A stretch of 64,000 nucleotides of DNA, from positions 2,305,400-2,369,399 of the forward strand of contig NZ_AP014648.1 in assembly GCF_000828475.1 (NCBI RefSeq), given 5' to 3'. Both the position numbers and the translations under genes were made by a program. The notes beneath the pieces were generated by a model. The model was not told where the DNA came from and did no database searches. It worked only from the letters and a program-made list of their open reading frames with translations. The stretch comes from Methyloceanibacter caenitepidi (GTDB lineage: Bacteria; Pseudomonadota; Alphaproteobacteria; Rhizobiales; Methyloligellaceae). Positions 1 to 8,943 of this stretch are shown piece by piece. The first letter of the stretch is position 1; each line of letters starts with the position of its first letter.

Positions 1-2
1 CT

Positions 3-812
3 TTCGTCGGCTGCTCGAACTATCCCGATTGCCGGTACACACGGCAGCTCGCCGAGACGGGCGAGAAGGCCGCTTTCGCCGATGGCAAGGTGCTCGGTCT
101 CGATCCTGATACGGAGTTGGAAGTCAGCATCCGCACCGGCCGGTTCGGCCCCTATATCCAGCTTGGCGAAGCGGCGGACGGCGAGAAGCCTAAGCGCGCC
201 TCTATCCCGAAAGGCACGGACCCGGACGCCATCGATTTGGACCGGGCGCTCGCCTTGCTGTCGCTCCCCCGCGAGGTCGGCATTCACCCCGAGTCCGGAA
301 AACCGATCACGGCCGGCTATGGCCGCTTCGGGCCCTACGTTCAGTGCGACGGCAAATATGCGAGCCTGTCCACCCCCGAGGAAGTTTTCGAGGTCGGCGC
401 GAACCGCGCCATCACGCTTCTGGCCGAGAAGGCCGCGAAAGGCGCGCAGCGCGGCGCCAGCGTCATCAAGGAGTTGGGCGAACACCCCGAAGGCGGCGGC
501 AAGGTGCAGGTGCTGAGCGGGCGCTACGGGCCTTACGTCAAGCACGAGAAGATCAACGCGACAATTCCACGGGATCGTGCGCCCGAAGACATCACCCTCG
601 AGGAAGCCGTCGAGTTGATCGCGGCGCGCGCGGCCAAGGCACCCGCGAAGAAAAAAACCGCGAAGAAGGCCCCGGCAAAGAAGAAGGCAGCCAAGAAGAC
701 TGCCGCGAAAAAGGCCCCGGCGAAAAAAGCTGCGGCCAAGAAGAGCGCCGCGAAGAAGACGGCGCAAAAGAGCACCTCGTCGAAGGAGGCCGCCGACGAG
801 GCGGCCAGCTAA
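3..812 (+). CDS. topA: DNA topoisomerase I, C-terminal part (cut by window edge)
   Basis: This is the last 269 residues of type IA topoisomerase I, which relaxes negatively supercoiled DNA in the nucleoid. The 5' part with the Toprim and active-site tyrosine domains lies outside the window. Visible first is half of a C-terminal zinc ribbon (FVGCSNYPDC). Three repeats of the topoisomerase C-terminal type follow, each with the core GRFGPY or GRYGPY. The last roughly 55 residues are an Ala/Lys/Pro tail built from AKK and PAKK units, like a histone H1 tail, probably aiding DNA binding. The stop lies 9 bp before rnr, so the two are probably co-transcribed. The topA-rnr order is common in this bacterial order. 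Confidence 0.93.
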   Translation, partial: FVGCSNYPDCRYTRQLAETGEKAAFADGKVLGLDPDTELEVSIRTGRFGPYIQLGEAADGEKPKRASIPKGTDPDAIDLDRALALLSLPREVGIHPESGKPITAGYGRFGPYVQCDGKYASLSTPEEVFEVGANRAITLLAEKAAKGAQRGASVIKELGEHPEGGGKVQVLSGRYGPYVKHEKINATIPRDRAPEDITLEEAVELIAARAAKAPAKKKTAKKAPAKKKAAKKTAAKKAPAKKAAAKKSAAKKTAQKSTSSKEAADEAAS

Positions 813-821
813 GCGGCAAAC

Positions 822-3191
822 GTGGCCCCACCCAAGAAGACGCCCTCAGCCAAGAAGACTGCATCTGCCGGAAGGGCCAAGCCGAAGCGCCCTGCGAAAA
901 CGAAGCCTGCGTCCAAGTCAAAGGCGGCTCCGAAGGGCGGGCTGCCCTCCAAGAAGGAGATCATCGAATTCTTGGCCGGCACGACGTCAAAGGCCGGGAA
1001 GCGGGAGATCGCGCGGGCCTTCAACATCAAAGGCTCGGACCGGATCGGATTGAAAGCGCTCCTGCGCGAGATGGCCGATGAAGGTCTGATCGCCGGGTCC
1101 CGGCGGAGGCTGTTGCGCCCTGGAGTCCTGCCGTCGGTGACGGTGCTGGAGATCGTTGCCCGCGACGAGGATGGGGAATTCATCGCCCGCCCCGCCGCCT
1201 GGGACGACGAGAGCGGGCCCATGCCGAAGATCCTCATGGTCGAAGGCCGCGGCAATCTCGTGCAGGTGCCAGGCATCGGCGATCGCGTTCTGGCGCGGCT
1301 CACGCCGCAAAAGCCGGACGCGGACTACCCCTATCACGCGCGCACCATCAAGAAGCTGCCGCGCACAACATCGCGGAGCCTCCTCGGCATCTTCCGGTCT
1401 CTGTCGGATGGGCGCGGCGTCATCGATCCCATCGACAAGAAACAGCTCAAGGAATGGACGGTACCGAAGGGCTCTACGGACGAGGCCGAAGACGGCGAGC
1501 TGGTCCGCTTCGAGATCGCCCGCTCGGCGCGCTACGGCGTTCCCACCGCCCGTGTGGTCGCTCGGCTCGGGAACCCGGAAGCCCAGCAGGCCATCAGCCT
1601 GATCGCGCTTCATGCGCACGGTATACCGGACGAGTTCCCGCCGGCCGCGATTGCCGAAGCCGATGCCGCGAAGGAAGTCGAACTCGGCTCCCGTTTGGAC
1701 CTTTGCGACGTCCCTCTCCTCACCATCGACCCTGTCGACGCCCGCGACCATGACGACGCGGTTTTCGCGGAAGCGGACACGGCCTCCGACAACGAAGGCG
1801 GCTGGATCGTCATTGTCGCCATCGCGGACGTGGCGCACTACGTCACGCCCGGCAGCGCGCTCGACAAGGAAGCCCGAAAGCGGGGCAACTCCGTGTACTT
1901 CCCCGACCGCGTCGTGCCCATGCTGCCGGAGCGTATCTCGAACGAGCTGTGCTCGTTGAAGGAAGGCGTCCCCCGCCCCTGCTTGGCCGTCCGCATGGTT
2001 TTCGACAAGAACGGCCGCAAGAAGAACCACCGCTTCTTCCGCGGGCTCATGCGATCGGCCGCGAGCCTGTCTTACGAACAGGCCCAAGCGGCAATCGACG
2101 GCCGCACGGACGAGGCTACGGCGCCGCTGCTGGAAACGGTGCTGCGGCCTCTCTGGGGCGCCTATGCGAGCCTGAGCAAGGCCCGCGATGCCCGCGGACC
2201 GCTCGAACTCGACCTGCCCGAACGGAAGATCCTGCTGGACGACAAGGGCCGCGTGCGCGGGATCGCGACGCCGCCGCGGCTCGATGCGCACCGGCTGATC
2301 GAGGAATTCATGATCCAGGCGAATGTCGCCGCCGCCGAGGCCCTGGAGACCAAGCGCTCGCCGCTCGTCTACCGCATCCACGACGCGCCTTCGAAGGAGA
2401 AGCTCATGGCGCTCGGCGAGTTTCTAGCGACGATCGAGATGAAGCTGCCGAAAGCCGGAGTACTCAAACCGGCGCAGTTCAACCGCATCCTCGCCGATAC
2501 GCGCAAATCACCGAACGCCGAACTCGTGGCGGAGGTGGTGCTGCGGAGCCAAAGCCAGGCCGAGTACAGCCCCCGCAATCTCGGGCATTTCGGCCTCAAC
2601 TTGCGCCGCTATGCGCACTTCACCTCCCCGATCCGGCGCTATGCCGACCTGATCGTGCACCGCGCCCTCATCCGGGCCTTCGGCCTCGGCGAAGGCGGCC
2701 TGACGGACAAAGAGATCGACGAACTGGAGGAGGTCTCGGGCGCCATTTCCGACACGGAACGGCGCGCCATGGCGGCCGAGCGGGACACGGTGGACCGGCT
2801 GATCGCGGCCTACCTCGCCGACCGCATTGGGGCGCAGTTCACCGCCAAGGTCTCGGGTCTCGTCCGGTCCGGGCTGTTCGTGCGGCTGACCGAGACGGGC
2901 GCCGACGGGTTCGTCCCGGCGTCCGCAATCGGGCATGAATACTTCTACCACGACGAGGTGCGGCAAGCCCTGGTGGGTGAAGATACGGGCCTTGCCTACC
3001 AACTCGGGGATCCGGTCGAGGTTCGCCTGGTCGAGGCCATCCCGACGGCCGGGGCGCTACGATTTGACATGTTGAGCGAAGGACGCAAGATCGCTAGCTC
3101 AAGAGGTCGGCAACGGTCCCATAGCGCGGATCGAAGTAAGCAGCGCCAGCGCGGGAAGCCGCGCGGCGGACGGCCGAGCAAGCGGCGGTGA
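822..3191 (+). CDS. rnr: Ribonuclease R, 3'-5' exoribonuclease
   Basis: Processive 3'-5' exoribonuclease of the RNase II/R superfamily, acting in the cytoplasm on structured RNA. The protein has 789 residues from a GTG start 9 bp after the topA stop. A Lys/Pro-rich stretch fills about the first 45 residues. It is followed by a winged-helix-like segment, cold-shock-type RNA-binding domains and a large RNB domain. The catalytic metal-binding motif DPVDARDHDDAV lies near residues 303-314. An S1 domain lies near residues 665-755, followed by a short basic tail rich in R, K and S, as is usual for RNase R rather than RNase II. The Lys-rich N terminus is unusual and resembles the tail of the upstream topoisomerase. 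Confidence 0.95.
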   Translation: MAPPKKTPSAKKTASAGRAKPKRPAKTKPASKSKAAPKGGLPSKKEIIEFLAGTTSKAGKREIARAFNIKGSDRIGLKALLREMADEGLIAGSRRRLLRPGVLPSVTVLEIVARDEDGEFIARPAAWDDESGPMPKILMVEGRGNLVQVPGIGDRVLARLTPQKPDADYPYHARTIKKLPRTTSRSLLGIFRSLSDGRGVIDPIDKKQLKEWTVPKGSTDEAEDGELVRFEIARSARYGVPTARVVARLGNPEAQQAISLIALHAHGIPDEFPPAAIAEADAAKEVELGSRLDLCDVPLLTIDPVDARDHDDAVFAEADTASDNEGGWIVIVAIADVAHYVTPGSALDKEARKRGNSVYFPDRVVPMLPERISNELCSLKEGVPRPCLAVRMVFDKNGRKKNHRFFRGLMRSAASLSYEQAQAAIDGRTDEATAPLLETVLRPLWGAYASLSKARDARGPLELDLPERKILLDDKGRVRGIATPPRLDAHRLIEEFMIQANVAAAEALETKRSPLVYRIHDAPSKEKLMALGEFLATIEMKLPKAGVLKPAQFNRILADTRKSPNAELVAEVVLRSQSQAEYSPRNLGHFGLNLRRYAHFTSPIRRYADLIVHRALIRAFGLGEGGLTDKEIDELEEVSGAISDTERRAMAAERDTVDRLIAAYLADRIGAQFTAKVSGLVRSGLFVRLTETGADGFVPASAIGHEYFYHDEVRQALVGEDTGLAYQLGDPVEVRLVEAIPTAGALRFDMLSEGRKIASSRGRQRSHSADRSKQRQRGKPRGGRPSKRR

Positions 3192-3245
3192 TCAAGCGCC
3201 AAGAATCAAGGGCCTCGGCCCAGCGAAAGTGAGAGGATAGCGAGA

Positions 3246-3677
3246 ATGTCACAGGAAGCAGGCCGGTCCACTGGCGAACGTCCCCTCCAGCAGTCACTTC
3301 TGCGGGGCGCGCTGCTGAAATGCCCAGCCTGTGGCGTCGGCTCGCTCTTCACACGCTATCTCAAGGTCGCCGACAACTGCGCCCACTGCGGCGAGGCCCT
3401 GCACCACCACCGGGCCGATGATGCGCCGGCCTATTTCACGATCGTTATCGTCGGCCACGTGATCGTCAGCCTCGTGCTGGCGGTTGAAATGGCCTACCAC
3501 CCGCCTCTTTGGGTTCACGCGGCCATTTGGCTGCCCATGACCATCCTGGTCGCGCTAGCCGCCCTCGCCCCCATCAAAGGCCTGCTGGTCTCGCTGCAGT
3601 GGGCGCTCCTGATGCACGGCTTCGATCCCAACCACGAAGAAGAGATCGGAGACCGGTTGGCGCCGCCGACCGCCTGA
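3246..3677 (+). CDS. DUF983 family membrane protein with zinc-ribbon-like N terminus
   Basis: Small inner-membrane protein of 143 residues. Two CxxC pairs (CPACG and CAHCG) near residues 26-47 form a zinc-ribbon-like knuckle, followed by two hydrophobic helices at about residues 60-80 and 90-115. This is the DUF983 arrangement. The biochemical role of the family is unknown. The gene follows rnr by 54 bp on the same strand, the usual place for it in Hyphomicrobiales, and may belong to the topA-rnr transcript. The ATG start has a purine-rich site (GAGAGGA) about 8 bp upstream. Confidence 0.85.
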   Translation: MSQEAGRSTGERPLQQSLLRGALLKCPACGVGSLFTRYLKVADNCAHCGEALHHHRADDAPAYFTIVIVGHVIVSLVLAVEMAYHPPLWVHAAIWLPMTILVALAALAPIKGLLVSLQWALLMHGFDPNHEEEIGDRLAPPTA

Positions 3678-3790
3678 GCCCCGCGGCTCAGCTTGACTTC
3701 CGCACGCGAAACAGTAGGTTGCGCGCAACTTGACGCTGGCCCGATTGGGCCGGCGCACCCTATCCCGACAGATTCCATCCGAGGACGACA

Positions 3791-3958
3791 ATGGCGAAGC
3801 CCGTCACCCAGAAGATCAAGCTCCTGAGCACCGCCGGCACCGGTTACTTCTACGTCACCAAGAAGAACCCGCGTAATCAGACCGAGAAGATGGTGTTCAA
3901 GAAGTACGACCCGGTCGTGCGCAAGCACGTCGAGTTCAAGGAAGCCAAAATCAAGTAG
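3791..3958 (+). CDS. rpmG: 50S ribosomal protein L33
   Basis: Small ribosomal protein of 55 residues, a component of the large subunit. It begins [20 protein letters not shown] and ends EAKIK, the typical alphaproteobacterial L33 form. It lacks the zinc-binding CxxC pairs found in some other L33 proteins, so it should function independently of zinc. It sits 113 bp after the DUF983 gene on the same strand and is followed by a long gene-free stretch. Confidence 0.95.
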   Translation: MAKPVTQKIKLLSTAGTGYFYVTKKNPRNQTEKMVFKKYDPVVRKHVEFKEAKIK

Positions 3959-4524
3959 CGCCGCGCCGGGTCGCCTAGCGGCCTAAACGGGCACCCGCCT
4001 GCATCGCGCGCTCATAGCGCGCCACCATTCAATCCAGCAAGATGTTGGGAAGGTTGGGCCGTCGTCGAGACGATCCGCCGAAAGTGGTGGCCGGTCGAAA
4101 CGCGGCGCTAACGAGGAGGCCACTCTACCGCGCTCCGACCGGCCAAACCCCACGGACGCAGGAGATGCGGCGGACCTGAGCATTCCGCAGGGTTGTTCTG
4201 TTCACTGGTGAAAGGACGAAGCGAAAGGCCACGTAGGCGGTTCAGCCTTGTGTCCCAATTCCGCTCGACGCCTTCCACACGGCGCATTTGGAACTAACTC
4301 AAAGCATAAAAACATCGGCAACGGGAACCAAATCAATCGTTGCCAATTGATTAATACGATAAAATCTCTGCTAGTGTAAAGCGTTAAGCTCAGACCCTCA
4401 GCCGAGGTGTCAAGACCGGCAATGGGCCGGGAGCGCCCTCCCGGCACTCCGGCCGGCCATTCCCCACGGAACCCAACTGATTCGGCCTGGTCTGCGGTCG
4501 TGATGGCCTTGCAGCGGCCATGCC
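3959..4524 (+). other. Gene-free stretch between rpmG and pleD
   Basis: No convincing coding frame or RNA gene is seen in these 566 bp, which separate two convergent transcripts. The first half is GC-rich. A short A/T-rich island lies at about 4295-4390 and contains promoter-like runs such as TTAATACGATAAAAT, but no recognisable product follows. No strong T-tailed hairpin was found for either flanking gene. Confidence 0.5.
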
Positions 4525-5898
4525 TCAAGCGGCGTCGCCGACCACCCTATTGCGCCCGTCTCGCTTGGCGCAGTACAGTGCTTGGTCCGCACGCTTCAGA
4601 ATGAGTTCGGGCGTGTCTTCCTCGTATTCGAGGGCCGCCACCCCCATGCTTGCCGTCACGCTGACCGCCTTGTTCTGCGCGCCAGCGATGAAGGGCGCCG
4701 CGGCAATGCACTGCCGCAAACGTTCGCCGACCAGATAGGCGCTTTCGAGCCCGGTGTCGGGCATGACGACCACAAACTCCTCCCCGCCCAGCCGGCAAGC
4801 AAGGTCGATACCCCGAATGTTGCGCCGTAACCGCAAGGCAAGTTCCCGCAGGACGTCGTCGCCCGCGTCATGCCCATGCGTGTCGTTGATGGCCTTGAAA
4901 TGATCCACGTCGATCACCAGCACCGATAGCGGCCGCCCGCGTTCGGCCGACTCCTCGAAGAGCGTCTCCAAGTGGCTACTCAGATAGCGGCGGTTGTGGA
5001 GGGCCGTGAGAGGATCCAGCACCGCCATCTCGACGGTCTGCTCCAGCCGCGACCGCAAATAGTCCGTATAGCGCTTTCGTTTCAACTGCGTCCGCACCCG
5101 CGCCAGGACCTCGCTCGGGTTGACGGGACGCATGACGTAGTCGTTGACCCCCATATCGAGACCGCGATGAAGACGCGCCTCCTCACCAGGCTCAACGATG
5201 ATCATGATCGGTAGGTGTCGCGTCCGATCCAGCGAGCGCAGCTGGGAGCAAAGACGCAGCCCATCGGCATTCTGCAGATTCAGACTGACAATCATCAGAT
5301 CGAAGTCGCCATTCGGCGCGACGAGTAGAGCATGCGCCGGATCCACCATGTGGACGACGTCGTTGTCGGTCTGCAGCGCGTCGACAATCCTCGTTGCGGC
5401 GCCTTCCCGGTCTTCGACCATGAGAATACGGCCGTCGCACCCCGTGATGACAACGTCGTCGCCCAGCATGGCCGGATAGCCCATCTGCTGCTCGGTCGTC
5501 GCCCTCATAAGCATCTCGTCGGTCAACAGCTTCAAACGCGCGAGATTCTTGACGCGGGTAATCAGAGCCAGGTCGTCGACCGGCTTCGTCAGAAAGTCGT
5601 CGGCGCCACATTCGAGCGCTTTCAACAAGTCGTTCGGGTGATCGAGCGCCGTCACCATTACGATGGGGATATGCTGGGTGCGAAAATCGGACTTGAGCCG
5701 GCTGCAGACCTCGAAGCCGTCCATGCCGGGCATCATGACATCGAGCAGAATGACGTCTGGCAGGTCCTGGCTGCAGATATCGAGGGCATCGGCGCCGCTC
5801 GATGCCGTCTGCACCGTGAAATACTCGGCCACGAGCCGCGCTTCGAGCAGCTTCAGATTGGCCAACATGTCGTCGACGATGAGGACACGCGCGGTCAT
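4525..5898 (-). CDS. pleD: PleD-type response regulator with diguanylate cyclase domain
   Basis: Cell-cycle regulator that makes cyclic di-GMP from two GTP when phosphorylated. The 457 residues contain a first receiver domain with acidic pocket D9/D10 and phospho-acceptor D53. A second, degenerate receiver domain covers about residues 155-270. A GGDEF domain follows with active-site GGEEF at 371-375 and the inhibitory-site RxxD motif (RGID, 362-365) just upstream. Domain order, length and D53 match Caulobacter PleD. The start lies 6 bp after the divK stop, so divK-pleD is a two-gene operon as in Caulobacter and relatives. In those species DivJ and PleC phosphorylate and dephosphorylate the product; the kinases are not in this window. 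Confidence 0.95.
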   Translation of the reverse strand: MTARVLIVDDMLANLKLLEARLVAEYFTVQTASSGADALDICSQDLPDVILLDVMMPGMDGFEVCSRLKSDFRTQHIPIVMVTALDHPNDLLKALECGADDFLTKPVDDLALITRVKNLARLKLLTDEMLMRATTEQQMGYPAMLGDDVVITGCDGRILMVEDREGAATRIVDALQTDNDVVHMVDPAHALLVAPNGDFDLMIVSLNLQNADGLRLCSQLRSLDRTRHLPIMIIVEPGEEARLHRGLDMGVNDYVMRPVNPSEVLARVRTQLKRKRYTDYLRSRLEQTVEMAVLDPLTALHNRRYLSSHLETLFEESAERGRPLSVLVIDVDHFKAINDTHGHDAGDDVLRELALRLRRNIRGIDLACRLGGEEFVVVMPDTGLESAYLVGERLRQCIAAAPFIAGAQNKAVSVTASMGVAALEYEEDTPELILKRADQALYCAKRDGRNRVVGDAA

Positions 5899-5904
5899 GG
5901 GACT

Positions 5905-6279
5905 CTAACGCGCCTCTCCGATGAACTGCTTGACCGTATCCAGAAACATCATCACGGAAATCGGTTTGGAGATGTATGCCTCGCAGCCCCCTTCCCTGAT
6001 CCGCTCCTCATCGCCCTTCATCGCAAAGGCGGTCACGGCAACCACGGGAATGGACCGCAGCTGGTCATCCTCCTTCAGCCATTTGGTGACCTCGAGACCG
6101 GAAACCTCGGGAAGCTGAATATCCATGAGAATGAGATCGGGATGGTGCTCCCGCGCCAGTTCCAGGGCCTCCACACCGTTGCGCGTCTGAAGCGTCTGAT
6201 AGCCATGTGCATCGAGGAGATCATGGAAGAGCTTCATGTTGAGCTCGTTGTCCTCGACAATCAGCACTGTCTTCGTCAT
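5905..6279 (-). CDS. divK: Cell-division response regulator DivK
   Basis: Single-domain response regulator of 124 residues controlling CtrA activity through the DivJ/PleC-DivL-CckA pathway. It starts [20 protein letters not shown], has phospho-acceptor D53 in [10 protein letters not shown], the switch residues in [10 protein letters not shown] and the conserved lysine in YISKPI. The frame stays open upstream to 6459, but those residues are unlike any DivK. The ATG at 6279 gives the family length, and an ATG two codons earlier is a possible alternative. First gene of the divK-pleD operon. Confidence 0.95.
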   Translation of the reverse strand: MTKTVLIVEDNELNMKLFHDLLDAHGYQTLQTRNGVEALELAREHHPDLILMDIQLPEVSGLEVTKWLKEDDQLRSIPVVAVTAFAMKGDEERIREGGCEAYISKPISVMMFLDTVKQFIGEAR

Positions 6280-6623
6280 CGGCATCGGTCCCGGCGATTC
6301 TATTCCGTCTTGGTCGGCAACATAGCCACTATGCGCAGACGAGCTTCGTGCCGGCGGCGGCGCAGCGGGCGGGCGCATGAGAGACGCCATCGGCGCCTGC
6401 AGAAAACCACGGATCGGCGCAGCCGCTTCCACGGATGTAGATCGTGTCCTCCAAAACATGGTTCATCGCCCTTCTTGGTTTCGGGCAATATCCCATCGAA
6501 CCTGTAACTAAACTCTGAAGCGGAACCGGAAATCGTTACAGTTCTTGGCCTTTCCGACCTTTTGCCGAGGGTTTAACTACGGGTTTCCCCAGTCGCAACC
6601 GGACCTGACGTTCCGTGGGCGGA
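6280..6623 (-). other. Leader region of divK-pleD, no gene seen
   Basis: These 344 bp lie between the eipB stop and the divK start, both on the minus strand, and must hold the divK promoter. No separate gene, RNA structure or clear terminator for eipB is seen. A TTAA element with an incomplete partner occurs near 6572, but it does not meet the two-half-site CtrA consensus. Confidence 0.45.
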
Positions 6624-7469
6624 CTATTTACACTTCGTTTCCTTTAAATACTCAAGCGAGCTCAGCTTTCCCTCGACCGTGTATTCGCCATAGTCGATGA
6701 GCAGATCGCGGCTAACGCCGTTTTCATAGAGCCGGAAGTCGATCTGGTAGCTCGGGGTCAGGTCTCCGTCCGCCAGATCGAAATAGCCGATCGAGATGGG
6801 CCAAGAGGGCATGTCGCCAAGCTTCTGGTCCTCCGCAACCTTCTCGAGCCGGCCCGTGTCCTCGCCCGGTTTCACCATGCGTCCGATGAAAGCGGTCGTA
6901 TCGAAGACCCGCTGACCCTTCTCCGTGCCGTCGTAGACCTTCGCCTGAAACACGTTCTGGCCGCTGGCCGCGCGCTCGATCAACGCGATGCTGTGCTGGG
7001 TCGGGAACAGGACGGGCCCCGCGAGGCTGAACTCTTCGGACTCGGGCTGGGTGAGTCTGACGGTAATCGCCCCATCGGAGCGGCCGCGGCTGGCCCGACC
7101 GATGGTCGCCTCGTCGAGCCGGTGGTTCAACCGCTGCGAGGAGTGAAACCGGAAAGACTTCCCGTCGCCGGCCTCCCCGGTCGACGACCAGACGTCGGCA
7201 AGGATCGTCTCGCCTTGCGTGTCGGTTATCTGGCTGACCAACCGCGTGTTGAGCGAATAGCCGCGGCATGCGGACCCGGTGAATTCGAACACCATGCGGC
7301 CGTCATAGGCCGTGACGCCGGAGCCGGAGCGCGCCTCCCCAAGCGACATTTCGTAGACCGCCCGATGGGGCGCCAAATGGCTGGCCCCGATTGCCCAGGC
7401 CTGTTGGGACACCCCCAACGCGGCGCTAAATACCAGGAAAGACAGCCAATAACCTTTGGCGCGGTTCAT
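6624..7469 (-). CDS. eipB: EipB-family (DUF1849) periplasmic envelope-integrity protein
   Basis: Secreted protein of 281 residues. An N-terminal signal peptide ends near AWA (residues 24-26). The body fits DUF1849/EipB, a beta-spiral periplasmic protein needed for envelope integrity in Brucella. C68 (in GSACRG) and C280 (in the terminal TKCK) match the pair that forms the conserved EipB disulfide, and the total length is nearly identical. The start at 7469 is chosen because the signal peptide begins there; the frame is open further upstream without sensible sequence. It stands alone, divergent from the RidA gene. Confidence 0.88.
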   Translation of the reverse strand: MNRAKGYWLSFLVFSAALGVSQQAWAIGASHLAPHRAVYEMSLGEARSGSGVTAYDGRMVFEFTGSACRGYSLNTRLVSQITDTQGETILADVWSSTGEAGDGKSFRFHSSQRLNHRLDEATIGRASRGRSDGAITVRLTQPESEEFSLAGPVLFPTQHSIALIERAASGQNVFQAKVYDGTEKGQRVFDTTAFIGRMVKPGEDTGRLEKVAEDQKLGDMPSWPISIGYFDLADGDLTPSYQIDFRLYENGVSRDLLIDYGEYTVEGKLSSLEYLKETKCK

Positions 7470-7670
7470 CTGTTCGGCCTTCTCAAGCTTGCCCGGAGGT
7501 CTGCAGCCATTCTGGCCTATCCGAACCTTAATTTTTGTCACTATCGCTTCGGTCCGGCAAGGGCCGTGCAGGCGCTGCGAACGGACACTCGATACGAAAT
7601 TGCCGGGCAAGCCTTGCAGGCTAAGGCTTTTTGCTCAACTGTGACCGTAGCGTCGGGTAAGGGAGGAATC

Positions 7671-8135
7671 ATGGCAGGCACGATCGAAGCACGGCTCCAA
7701 GCCCTAGACATCGCGCTGCCCGAGGCGAAGCCACCGGTCGCCAGCTATGTGCCATTCATCCATATGAACGGACAGCTTCTGATCTCGGGGCAACTGCCCA
7801 TGCAGGACGGCGCAATTGCCGTCAAAGGTCAGCTCGGCGGCAACGTCACATTGGAGGACGGGCAGGCTGCAGCGCGCCTCTGTGCGCTGAACATCATGGC
7901 CCAGGCCAAGCTGGCCCTGGGCGATCTCGACCGCATCACACAGCTTCTGCGCCTGAACGGTTTTGTCTGCGCCGCGCCAGAGTTCGGCGACCATCCCAAG
8001 GTCATCAACGGCGCATCGGATATGTTCGTGGAGGTGTTCGGCGACAAGGGACGCCACACGCGCATTGCCGTCGGCTGCGCGAGCCTACCACTGAACGCAG
8101 CGGTCGAGATCGATGCGGTGTTTGCCATAGACTGA
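7671..8135 (+). CDS. RidA (YjgF/YER057c/UK114) family protein
   Basis: A protein of 154 residues from an ATG preceded by GGGAGGA at good spacing. It has the RidA fold signature: an FIHMNGQLLISGQLP segment near the start and a C-terminal NAAVEIDAVFAI segment. It belongs to the longer subgroup that carries an SLPLNAAVEID-type end instead of the catalytic arginine motif of archetypal RidA, so enamine/imine deaminase activity is not assured. It is the first gene of an apparent operon with a GDPD-type phosphodiesterase and a FemAB-like acyltransferase, with gaps of 22 and about 39 bp. Confidence 0.85.
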   Translation: MAGTIEARLQALDIALPEAKPPVASYVPFIHMNGQLLISGQLPMQDGAIAVKGQLGGNVTLEDGQAAARLCALNIMAQAKLALGDLDRITQLLRLNGFVCAAPEFGDHPKVINGASDMFVEVFGDKGRHTRIAVGCASLPLNAAVEIDAVFAID

Positions 8136-8157
8136 TCGCGTCGAAGAGAGGACGCAA

Positions 8158-8904
8158 ATGGGCGAACTCTACTGGCTGAAGCGGCCGATCGCCCATCGCG
8201 GGCTCCACGACGCAACGCGCGGGATCGTCGAGAACAGCGCTTCGGCGGTAAAGGCGGCCATGCGGAGAGGCATCGCCGTCGAAGTCGATCTGCAGCGCGC
8301 GGCCGGGGACATGCCCATTGTGTTTCACGACGCCACGCTCGATCGCCTCACGAACGAAAGCGGTCCTGTCGCTGCGCGCGACGTGGATGCCTTGCACGCG
8401 ATCCCCCTCAAAGACGGTGGCGGCGACCGGATCCTGTCCCTACCCGAACTCCTCGAACTCGTCGGCGACACCGTCCCGCTGGTGTTGGAGGTGAAGAACC
8501 ACGGACAGGGGGACGGCGCCTTCGAGGCCAACATCGCCAAGCTGCTCGCCGGCTATCGCGGTCCAGTGGCGGTGATGTCCTTCGATCCTCACGCGGTCGC
8601 CGCCTTTCGGCAGCACGCACCCACCCTGCCCCGGGGCCTCGTTTCCTGCCGCTTCAACGACGAGTTCTCCAAGACGCATCTTTCGTCGCTGCAACGTTTC
8701 GCCATGCGGCATCTCCTCACATCCACCTTCGCACGGCCCCATTTTGTCGCTTACGATATCCACGCGCTGCCGGCTGTCGCGCCGCTGCTTGCCAAATTCG
8801 TCGCCGGCCTGCCCTTGCTGGCCTGGACCGTTCGCACCGAGGCGGATCTGGCGCGCGCGCTGCGGTATGCCGATGCGCCGATCTTCGAAGAGATCGCGCC
8901 CTGA
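8158..8904 (+). CDS. Glycerophosphodiester phosphodiesterase family protein
   Basis: A TIM-barrel phosphodiesterase of 248 residues that hydrolyses glycerophosphodiesters to glycerol-3-phosphate and an alcohol. Active-site motifs are in place: HRG at 13-15, EN at 25-26, E42/D44 in VEVD for the metal, and HD at 57-58. No signal peptide is visible, so it is probably cytoplasmic, like UgpQ. It is co-directional with the RidA gene and the acyltransferase. The substrate cannot be read from sequence. Confidence 0.9.
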   Translation: MGELYWLKRPIAHRGLHDATRGIVENSASAVKAAMRRGIAVEVDLQRAAGDMPIVFHDATLDRLTNESGPVAARDVDALHAIPLKDGGGDRILSLPELLELVGDTVPLVLEVKNHGQGDGAFEANIAKLLAGYRGPVAVMSFDPHAVAAFRQHAPTLPRGLVSCRFNDEFSKTHLSSLQRFAMRHLLTSTFARPHFVAYDIHALPAVAPLLAKFVAGLPLLAWTVRTEADLARALRYADAPIFEEIAP

Positions 8905-8943
8905 CGGCCGACATTGGAAAGCCCGGGACGCGGGTCAAGGAGT

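Noticed and set aside
987-2381. 464-residue open frame opposite rnr
   Set aside because: Antisense shadow of a well-supported gene.
6280-6459. N-terminal extension of DivK by 60 residues
   Set aside because: The extension has no DivK similarity; the 124-residue form fits the family exactly.
6565-6590. Possible CtrA binding site upstream of divK
   Set aside because: Only one TTAA half-site is intact; the partner at the right spacing is TTTC.
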